Source of the DNA: Lepus europaeus
Lineage: Eukaryota > Chordata > Mammalia > Lagomorpha > Leporidae
Assembly (NCBI RefSeq): GCF_033115175.1
Contig: NC_084850.1
Coordinates: forward strand, 2,789,024 to 2,853,023
Direction of reading: 5' to 3'
Length of the DNA stretch: 64,000 nt
The notes below the pieces were generated by a model that saw nothing but the letters and a program-made list of their open reading frames with translations, was not told the origin of the DNA and ran no database searches. Below, piece after piece: positions 51,935-63,534 of this stretch (its first letter is position 1; each line of letters opens with the position of its first letter). Position numbers and translations under genes: made by a program.

Positions 51935-54900
51935 CCTTTGGGCATCTTATACCAGATTTTAAGATAATTCTCAAAAACTGATGAGAAGTGTCCAAAGGAC
52001 CGAAGAACCAGTTGGAGGGGACTCTTCTGGGCTAATTCTGGAACCATATGAGCACTAAAATAAATAATGATAGTAATATATTCTAATGTAGTAAAAACTG
52101 AACAAATAACAAGTTAATTAATGAGGCACAGGAGAAATTACTTGACCATAAATGCCAGCCATTAAATATAGAAGGTATGAAAGAGTTAGAAAATCATCAA
52201 TAGATGCTAAGACTAATGGGCAAAAAATTATTGAGGAACAAGATATTTATAGCCTTTTAAAAAAACATTAATTAATTAATTTGAAGGGCAGAATTACAGA
52301 GAAAAGAGAGAGGATTTTGTGTATGTGTGTGTGGGTATATGTATAGAGAGAGTGGAGAGGGACAGAGAAAGGGAGGGAGAAAGAGAGAGAGAAAGAGATG
52401 GATCTTCCATCTGCTGGCTCACTCTCCATGTGGTCAAGTGGCCACAATGGCCAGGTTGAAACCAAGAGCCAGGAGCTTTATTCAGATCACCTACATGGAT
52501 TCAGGGGCCCAAGTACTTGGGCCATCTTCCGCTGTTTTCCCAGGCATCTTAGCAAGGAACTAGACAGGAGGCAGAACAGTCAGGACTCAAACCAGTGCCC
52601 ATATGGAATGCTGGCATTGCAGGCAGCAACTTAACCCACTATGCCACAATACTGGCCTCAACATTTATAGTCTCAAAGTATTTTCCCATAAGTTACTTAC
52701 AATTTTCAAAGGAACAATCTACTTCACATTCAAGAAACTTGGCAGATACCACTTTAGTCATGTGAGCAAATTTAATCTCAACATAGGGAGAAATACCAAT
52801 AGGGTACCTTTGGACATCATGTACTCATAATACAATATTGCTTCTGTGCCTCACACAGATCTAGTCAAGGAAAACTCAAATGGACAGATGTCCTACAAAG
52901 TATTTGATCTGTATTCTCCACAAATATCCAGGTCAAGAAAATCTAAGTATGAGAAAGTGTTCCAGATTAACAACTAAAGAGATATGACAGCTAAATTGAA
53001 TGCATGATCCTGAATTGGACCTTCTACTAAGAAAAGGACAGCAATTGGTCTAACTGTAAAGTTTTAACATAGACCATATGTTAGATAATAGTATTCTTTA
53101 GGTAAAAAAATTCTTGATTTTATAACCATAATGTAGCTATACACTGGAATATCCTCAATCGCAGGAAATATACAGAAGTATTTGAGAAAAAGAGTAGTAT
53201 ATATGAGAACAAGAAAAAGAGACAGGAGGTAGAGAAGTAACAAGAGGAGTAGGCAGATGAGGAGTAAGAGGAAAGAAGGAAGACAAACAGAGGGAGGGAA
53301 GCAGTAAGGTGGGAGAACAGAGAGAGTGGAAACAAAATGGGGCAAAATATAAATACTTGTGACTACATGTAAAAGAAGATACATATGGTAGCTCCTGCAA
53401 TGTTCAAATTAAAAAGTGAAAAAAATGCACAAAAGGTACCAGAATGAAAGCAAAATAACAAGAAAAAGGCGAAACAAAAAAATTAAGGCAACAGCTGAAT
53501 GAACCCTTTTACTCTTCTTCAGATGATTGATTTACAATAAACATAACATCTTCTTCACAAGTGATTGTCTGCATGAGTAGAATGAGCATCTGCCAGATAT
53601 TTGTCCAAACTTATTTTGTAAAACAGGATAATAGTTCAGAAAGTTTGTCCCCGATTTTCATAAACTTTGATATTTACTAGACTCATTTTCATTGGTATCT
53701 AAACCCTCAGTGATTTTTGTTTCATTTCAGTGAGTTTTGAGTAAAAACCCTTACACAGAATTATTTCCAAAAATATTAACAAGGAAACTATTCTTATCAA
53801 TTGCAAATTTAACAGTCTAATGATTATTATAGCATATGCTATTAGAAGATAAAAATAATTTGCTGCGTAGCTGAAGATGGACTATAGGTAGGCTAGAGGT
53901 CATACATACAAGACAAAATATAAACCACCAAATCCCAAGACTTCCATCCCTTTTTTACCTCCATCTTTTGAAGAATGCCCTTTTCAAAGACCGGGCATTT
54001 TTTTTTTTAAATCTTTGACAGGCAGAGTGGACAGTGAGAGAGAGAGACAGAGAGAAAGGTCTTCCTTTTTGCCGTTGGTTCACCCTCCAATGGCCGCCGC
54101 GGTAGTGCGCTGCGGCCGGCGCACCGCGCTGTTCCGATGGCAGGAGCCAGGTGCTTCTCCTGGTCTCCCATGGGGTGCAGGGCCCAAGCACTTGGGCCAT
54201 CCTCCACTGCACTCCCTGGCCACAGCAGAGAGCTGGCCTGGAAGAGGGGCAACCGGGACAGGATCGGTGCCCCGACCGGGACTAGAACCCGGTGTGCCGG
54301 CGCCGCAAGGCGGAGGATTAGCCTAGTGAGCCGCGGCGCCGGCCAAAGACCGGGCATTTTAAGGACTAACATGACAATTTAAGTGGAAACCAAGAGGCAA
54401 ATGCAGCCGCAGGGCAATGGGCTATGGAGTTTTCTCCGACTTCTTGCCTTATGTGTTAACACCACGTGCAAACATGGGAGTGTATCTTGGGGAGGTATGA
54501 GAAAATGGAATCATATGGCTGGATGGGCCTTGAAGCTAGGAATATCATCCTGTTCAGACTTCACTGCATCCTCCTCTGTGCCCCACAAGAAAACATGGAT
54601 GCTTTTCACTGAACAACTTGGGTGTGAATGCACCCATAAGTAGGATATTTAACTATGCAACAAGCCCACCACAGTATTTACCAAATGTGACAAGTAGCAG
54701 TGAGGAGTAGAATTTGTAAAATTAGCCATATGACCTGCAAAGGCAGAGCAGGAGTGTTGTTCTCTCTGTGACACTGGAAAGCAGAGGGAAATCACGGAGA
54801 CTGACTGTACCATTATCCCACGAAGACAGAGACTAGCTGACGTGGTCCTGGTTTCTTCCCTAAAGTTGCTCACACTCTCTGGGGCTGCAGTGCTCTCTGT

Positions 54901-57900
54901 GGCCTACCAGGGCCTGCATGCTGTGACTCTGTTACTCTCTGGCAATTGTACTTCAGTCACACTGGCTTTCTTGCTGTTTCTCAGAGCCTCTGCCTCTGAG
55001 CCTTTGCATCTGCTCTTCAATGAGGCAGGGTCCCTGCTATGGCATAGCGGGTGCTGGTTTGAGTCCCAGCTGCTCCACTTCCCATCCAGCTCTCTGCTAT
55101 GGCCTGAGAGAGCAGTAGAAGATGCCCAAGTTCTTGGGCCCCTGCACCCACGTGGGAGACCCAGAAGAAGCTCCTGGCTCCTGGCTTTGGATCAGTGAAG
55201 CCCCGAGCATTGCAGCCATTGAGAGAGTGAACCAGAAAATGGAAGATCTCTCTGTCTCTCCTCCTCTCTCTGTTAACTGTGCCTTCCAAATACATAAAGA
55301 AATCTTAAAAAAAAAAAAAATCAAGGAGGCTTGCTCCTCCACTCCTGTCAGGTGTTAAAGCAGAAGTCACCTGCTTTTTGAGGTCTTTTTTGGATATCCT
55401 ATCAATAAATTTAAACTACAGGAAATTGGTAATATCCACCATTTTTAATCTATAAAAATGCCACTCACCGTGGCAAAAGCTAGTAAAATCTCATCTCCCT
55501 CCACAGCAGTCCCTATCTCGTTTCACTGCCTATTTTCCCCTTGGCTTTCATTACCATATAACCTGATCTATAGTTTACGAATTCACCCGCTTGGTATATT
55601 TACCCTTTATTGGTGCATTAAGTACCACGATGATAAGGATCTTTGCTCGTTGCTGAAGGCCCAGATCCTAAAATGGAACCTCCCAAATTGTAGGTGCTAA
55701 ATATGTGTTGTATGAATAAATAAGCTCCATTAAATCTAGAGTGATGAGACTGGGCAAGCTAGCTACTTAGTGGCAGAGAAACTGAAACTTGTGGCATTCT
55801 GATACATGATATGTGAGATTCTTCCCTACTAGAGATGAAGTAGACACAAAAATGAAATCAGGGGCCAGCACTGTGGCATAGCGGGTAAAGCTGCCACCTG
55901 CAGTGCCGGCATTCCATTCGGGCACCGCTTTGAGTACCTGCTGTTCCACTTCCCATCCAGCTCTCTGCTATGGCCTGGGAAAGCAGTGGAAGATGACCCA
56001 AACCCGGAATAAGCTCCTAGCTCCTGGCTTTGGATAGGCGCAACTAGGGAGTGAATCAGCAGATGGAAGACCTCTCTTTGTTTCTCTCTCACTCACTGCC
56101 TCTGCCTTTCTGTAACTCTGCCTTCAAATAAATAAATAAATCTTTTTTTAAAAAAAAAGAGAATGAAGTCAGTGTACTCCTCAGCCAGTATAAAGTCCCA
56201 ATACAACCAAACTTCAGTAGATAGAACTGTTGTATATCATCCACACTGATGTAATAATTTCTTAGAGTATTAGAAATAATGTGCTCATTAACCTTCAGAA
56301 AAAAAATTTCTTGCATATTCTATGATTGTTGCTGGCATAAATGTAATAGAGGACTCCTTTGTGCATCAAAATATTTTCATCTAGTTAAATCTGTCTTTAC
56401 AATAAGATCTTTATCACTTCTCAGCCTTTTGGCTAAGATCAAGTGTAAAATAAATCTTTGTCTCTTTGTTCTAAAATAGGTATAGGTTCTCTTTGATCTC
56501 CGAACTTTCACTATCTGAATATTTCCTACAATGATGTAGTAACATTTTTACACAAATGCATTACCAAACTCTACTAGATGAATCCATCTTAAGTTGCATA
56601 GATGAATATGTTCAAGTCAGGCACACCTACGTGAGAGGATGTGAAGTCTACTGCTACTGTGTCTTTGAGGATAGTGTCTTGAGTTAACCTTGTTTTAAAC
56701 ATTTTATGTCTTGTGGCTATCCTCTTTCCCAGTTGTTCAGTAAAAGATCCTCTAAGAAAGTAAAGAAACCAATGAAGGAAGTAAGCAAGACAGCAAGGAC
56801 TAAGTTGTCCCCAACTCCTTCGAACTATGAATAAAATGATGAAGATGTACAAAACTTCAAAGTTTCTACAAAGAAAAAGCTTGCTGACACAAAAGAATGT
56901 GAGCACATGAGCAGACATGTCACATTTGACACCCAATTACAAATGCACCCTCAGTGGACAGGCTTTGTAGCATAGAGGGTAAAGCCGATGCCCGTTTTGC
57001 CAGCATCCTATATGGGTGCCAGTTCATGTCACAGCTGCTCCACTTCTGATCCAACTCCCTGCTAATGCACTATGAAAAGAGGTGGAGTGTGGCCCTAAGT
57101 GTTGGGGGCCATTGCACCCACATGGGAGACCCAGATGAAGCTCCTGGCTCCTGGCTTCTGCTTGCCCCAGTCTTGGTCATTGTTGCCATCTGGGGAGAGA
57201 ACTAGTGAATGCAAGATCTCTCTCTGTCTCTTTCTCTCTGTCTCTGTAACTCTGACTTTCAAATACATATAGAGAAATCTTTAAAAAAAATGCACCCTCA
57301 GGTTAGCCAGTGTGTTTAACCAAGCAACATGGATGCAGTCACCCATCATGAATTCTCTTTTCAATCTCTGCTCTGTGCAGAGATTCAGACAATGGTTCAC
57401 ACCCAATCAGCTCTGACTGCTCCTGCCAGGAAGGGATGATTCTCTCTGTCCTCTTTCAGATCTACACATGCATGAACCTCAGCTGTTTCCTGTTTAACTC
57501 ATTCCTCCACCAATCTGGTTTCCTTACCTACTTCCCAAGAGTAAGAGTGACCACAGCCTCAAGCTCTCTCTTCTTACCATCAGACCTCAAACAAGCATGC
57601 CCTCCAATGATAAAACCTCTCATGAAGTTCTCATTTGCTTATTTTATTTTGCTAAGTATTATTGCTGGCTTGTAGAGCACATATTTAATGCATAATTCCA
57701 TTATTGATCTACCAGTACATATACATTATCATGTAGAAGGAAAAGGTTCCCAATTCTGTACACTGTGTACTGCATGGTATTGTGGCTCACTGCATATCAA
57801 CATATCAACTGTTGTTGTTTATCAAGTATTAAGTAACTAGATAGAGACTATTATAAAAAGTTTATATTTTACAGAAAACCTTGGTGGGTTGTTAAATGGG

Positions 57901-60900
57901 AGTGTAAGGGGGTTTTGGTGATATGTAGCAAGTTGATCAACATTTTCCTGTGGGTTACAAACTTGTTTTTTCCACCTAAAATAGTAGAATATTGGCTTCT
58001 GTTCTCTAAACATTATCTTTATTTTCAATTAAAAATTAAGTATTATTTTAAATGCATTATCTTAATTTGAAAGTCATTAAATATCTCTAAGTTAAATTGA
58101 CTCTACACTTGAACTATTCTATTATTTGAACTGGTTTTAATAAAAAGCCAATCACCCATATTAATATTGGGTAGGAAAATATGAATTATATTAATTGGGA
58201 AAGGGAATTGAGACTAGTGGATTGGTCTTCTGGATTCACTTGATTTTTTTTTTATTTTGATGGAAAAAAATCTAGAAATATTCTTTCTCTTGCTTTAGTT
58301 TTGTGTAACAGAAATGTATTCTACATCTCCATTACTTATGCTAACACTACCTCTCACCTGGTGTTCCAAGGAGCATGTTCGCCTTCTGAATCTTGAGTAA
58401 GTAGACCTTCTCTGTTGAAGAATCTGTTATCATAAAGCTCCTGCAAAAATACTGGCATGTTTAGACACTTACAATATATTTACATAATAAATACACGATA
58501 TATGCAATATATCTAATTTTGGAAGCATGCTCATATTCAATGTCATAACTAATTTCCCTATCAGTTTGAGAAAGGCACTGTATTTCACATGTAGGAAAAT
58601 TCAGGATTTACAGAGATGTAACAATTTATCCCAAGACACAGAGATAGTAAATCCAGCAGCAGAATTTCAAAAAGTTTAAACTCTGAGCTTAATGTTCTTC
58701 CCACAGTGCTACACAGTCACAGTATAAAAAGAAAGCTGCCCCAAAGCCTTCTATTTTCATGATATCTTCTCCAAAATATCCACCAATATAGAACAAATAT
58801 TCTAGAAATCCAGAGAAAAACTGGAGTAGATAAAAATAGAGCTCCTTGGGCCATGGGCCATGAGGGGGACTAGAGTGGTGGGCCATATAAGATTTTTTGT
58901 CTTTATCAGAACAGGAACTAGATATTGGCTTTGACCCCCAAAATGAGATGTCTACATCTCATGGTAAACACAGCAGTTTAAATCTGGAGGGCTACCCGAT
59001 ATCCTGTCCTAGATACTAAAATAGCAGTATTAATGACAGTGATAGCAATTATCATGTGAATTTTAATAGTGTTTACATATATGAAACACTCTTATTTGCT
59101 CCCCACATCAACTCTAAAATGAGGTACTATTATCATCATTTATAGAAAAAGAAACTGAGAGTAAATGATACCACTTGGCCAAGGTCACACAGATGGTAGG
59201 AAAAGGATTAGAACTCAAGTCGCTTTGATCCAGAAGCTCCCCCTTTAAGGTAAGGGGTTGGATGGGTTGAATGTTGCAATATCATCAAGATAATGGTATG
59301 AACTCTTGATTCTGACCCCCAAACGCTCTTCAATCCATACTGTTCATCCTGCTCAAATCAGTTAATGACAGTTCTACTCAATGATTTCCTCAGGCCAAAG
59401 AGCAAAGAATCATGCTTGAGATGTTTCTTCTCCCAGCCACTTTCAACTCATCAGGAAGTGCCCCATCTCTGAAATATGCTGCAAATCTGTATGCTTCTAT
59501 CTCCATTGTTACATTCATGATCAAAGCCCCTATCATATCTCACATAGATCCTCTTTCTCCATACTCCATTGCCACTCAGAAGTCAGAGTCAGCCCAAATT
59601 TTTCTAAGTAAATTCAATCTTGTCACTCTTTTGCTTTCCAATGCACTTGGAGAAAAACCTAGAGTCATTACTAAGGATCTCAAAGTTCTGCATGATCTGG
59701 ACCCTGACGACCTCTTGAATCCTGTTTTCTACTACTCTTTCCCTGTTTCACTTATTATAATCACATATTCCACTTTGCTTCTTGGTACCTGCCAAACTAG
59801 TGCTACCTAAGGACTTTTGCCTTCTTTTCTTGTCATCATTGAGGGTCTCTGCTCTCAGAAAGGAACCAGACATGTGAGCTCTCCATCTCCCCAAGTTATT
59901 AGCAGGTTATTCTGTCTTATATCCATGGCACGGGTCAGAATCACCTAGCTATGTCTATCTTCCAGTATGTTTCAAGGCAACTAGCATGGTACCTGTAACC
60001 TAAGAAGTGCTTACTAAGTATGTTACTGAATAAGTAAATTATCTGACCCCAAGTATATCAGATTAAGTCTAAAGACTTGTTCCTCTTTTTAAATAGTACC
60101 TGTGAGTGCCCAATAAGGTGAATACTGAGTAAAATCCTTTAAAACAAGTGACAATCAGGGAAAAAACAGCTGCCTCAAAACTCACTTTCTGACAAAATTC
60201 TTTATCTGCTTGTCAAAATATTCACTTTTTAGTATGTTCCAGCTCCCAGAGGCTCATATATTCCTATTCTATATTCATAATAAATAATTGTGCATCTCCT
60301 TCAAGCATGTCGAAATCTCCACTGAGATGCCCACAGTTTGAAATACAAGAGTTGATCTTTCCTTATTCGTGTTAGTCTAGCTCAATCCACTGCACACACT
60401 GAGTGCTTTAGCAATGTTGTCCTGTGGCTAAGACACCAAATGGGATGCAATGGATATACACACAGAGCACACTCACCTTTAGAATCTTATTCCTGATAAC
60501 ACAAATCATTCCCACAAGATAAAACCGATCCTCCCAAGGAAGAGTTGAGTTAGTTGATGCATCGTAGTAGCTGGTGGGAATGTGGGCACCAAATAATACA
60601 AAAGGCTCTAAAGGAGACAGGAACACATATGACAATTGAAAGGTAAGTTGGATAAACAAGAAAACAGATCCCTTCCACATAAGTGTGCTGCTTGTCAGCC
60701 CACTGACAATTTTCAAAATTCTAATTTTTCCTGTTTTCCTTTTTTCCTGCAACCCTTCCCAAGATGGTCCTTATCAAAACATGAAGAAGTCGTAACAGAA
60801 AATCAATTATCATGAGTTCATGTTGGTTTCAGCCATCAGTAATAATATTTACCTGTCAGAAGGTTCACTTTCCTTTATATGCTCCAGCCCCCAGCAGCTC

Positions 60901-63496
60901 ATATATACCTATTCTATATTGTATCAAAACCACTTGTAAATTATTTTGCCTCTCTTTGAAGTATGTATGAATCTCCACTGAGATTTACAGTTTGAAATAC
61001 ATGAGCTAAACTTCACTTACTCATGTATACTAACACAACCCTGTGGATGAATGTTCTGATCGCCCAAAGAAAATTAGCTCTTCTCCTTTATAAACACCAC
61101 ATGGATATTAAGTGTTCGTGTGTATGTAACTTGTGTGTATATTCATATGTAATCAAGTAAGATTTTTTGAAATGTAACTGACCCTTAATTTCCAAGAAAC
61201 ACAGCAAATACATCAGCTGAACTTTGTATGAGCTAGTTTTCATTGTTTGTTTACTTATTTATTCGCTTATCACATCTTCACTAAGATTTGTTACTATGTA
61301 CTCTTCTAATTTTTGCTCTGGTGGGTTGTATAGTGCCATCTCACTAGTTTTTACACTTTCTACTCTTTGCTTATTAGTAAGGTTGATCATCCAATCCAGA
61401 TACTTTAGTGGCCCCAAAGCAATTAATGTTAATTAACTAATTAATTTCTTAGCTTGCAGTTCCTGAGACCTCAAAAATTTTAATTGGGGGCTGTCTTTCT
61501 GGTATAGTGGGTGGGGCTGCCGCCTGTGATACCAGCATTCCATATAGGCACCAACTTGAGTCCTGGCAGCTCCACTTCCAATCCAGGTCCCTGAAAATGG
61601 CCTGGGAAAAGCAGCAAAAGATAGTCCATGTGCTTGGGCCCCGGTTACTTGCTTCAGCCTGGCCCAGCACCAGCTGTTGTGGCCATCTGAGGAGTGAACC
61701 AGTGAATGGAAATTCTCTCTCTGTCTTCCTCTCTCCCTTTAACTTTGACTTTCAAATAAATAAGTAAATCTTTAAAAAATTATAAGTTGAACCCCATATC
61801 CATATATAACACAAATTCATGCTTTGATTTCCTGTAAGTGATATATATTCAAATTCCCAGAGAAATACTCTTCTTCTAGGTCAGTGGACAGAACTTTACT
61901 GATCATCTTACTGATTTCTAGGTTTTATTTTATTTTATTAACACTTAAATGTTTTTAATTCTTAAAAATTTTTGATTAACATATAATACCTGTATATTTT
62001 ATGGGATACTCTGAGTAGTTCAATACATGTATGCAACATGAACTGATAAAATCAAGTAATTATCACTTTCACTCTAGGTTTTATATAAGGATACTTCAAA
62101 AGTTTCATGAAAAAATGGATTGAAAGATAGTGCACATTTTCCATTAACTTTTTTTTAACTTTTATTTAATGAATATAAATTTCCAAAGTACAGTTTATGG
62201 ATTACAATGGCTTTTTCCCCCCCATAACTTCCCTCCCACCCACAACCCTCCCCTCTCCCGCTCCCTCTCCCCTTCCATTCACATCAAGATTCATTTTCAA
62301 CTCTCTTTATATACAGAAGATCAATTTAGCATATGTTAAGTAAAGCTTTCAACAGTTTGCACCCATAAACAAGAGTCAATTTGTTAAGTCAACAACAGGA
62401 GTCACTGTGCACTTACCCTCATGTAGGATCTCTGTCCTTAATGTGCTGTACATTGTGATTTAATGCTATAACTAGTACTCAAACAATATTTTACACTTTG
62501 TGTTTCTGTGTGGGTCCGTCAACTTTTTAAAAGCTTCCTCAAATCTGTCCTTAATTGCATTTTAGAATTCCAGATGCCAACCAAGGGATCCTATGCACGA
62601 TTTAAAACTCACCAAGGCCACCACAAAATCAGCTTCCTCTTTACCACTGTGGTATTGCTTAATTTTCTAGTGGTTTATTTTATTTATTTATTTATTTGAA
62701 AAGTAGGTGATGGAGAAAAAGGAGAGAGAGGGAATGAGGGAGGCAGAGAAGGGGGGAGAGGGAGGGGAGAGAGAGAGAGAGAGTCTTCCCACAATAGCTG
62801 GGGCAGGGTCAAGCTGAATCCAAGAGCCTGGAGCTGCATGTAGGTCTCCAGTGTTGACAGCAGGGCCCCAAGTACTCAGGTCATCTTCCACTGCCTTCCC
62901 AGGTGCATTAACAGGAAACTGGATTGGAACCAGAGCAGCCAGTATTCAAACCAGCAGGTAGCGGCTTAACTCACTGTTCCACAACGCTGACCCTGTATTG
63001 CTGTATCTTAATTTCTGGAAACACAGAGTCCCTTTATTTTAAGTTTTCATATGCATTGTATTTCTTTTGTTGTATTTTAGCAATAATTTCCTTGTTTCAG
63101 AAAAGCAGAAAGCCATCCTTATCAGCTCAGTCTACTATACTTTTGCATGAGCTTACCTTGTACATTTCACTATTAGTTTTTTAAAATTCCAATTAATGTA
63201 TGTAAATAGAAAGTGTGGCCATGGAAATAAAAAGTTTGCAGGGCCAGCGCTGTGAAGCAGTGAGTTAAGACGTGGCCTGCAGCAGCGGCATCACATATGG
63301 CCACAGGTTCATGTCCTGGCTGCTCTACTTCCAATCCAGCTCCCTGCTAATGCACCTGGGAAAGCAGCAGAGGATAGTTCAAGTGCTGGCTACTGCACCT
63401 ACGTTGGAGACCTGGAGCAAGATCCTGGCTCCTAGCTTCAACCTGGCCCAGCCATGGTCATTGTGGCCATTTGGGGAGTGAACCAGTGGATGGAAG

Positions 63497-63534
<38 letters not shown>

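Noticed and set aside
53064..53400. Leu/Ser-rich minus-strand frames resembling membrane proteins
   Set aside because: They are a by-product of a purine-rich tract, and no start or splice context supports them.
59412..59810. 132-codon plus-strand open frame
   Set aside because: It follows L2 consensus phrases and has no gene structure. It lies antisense inside a PASD1 intron.
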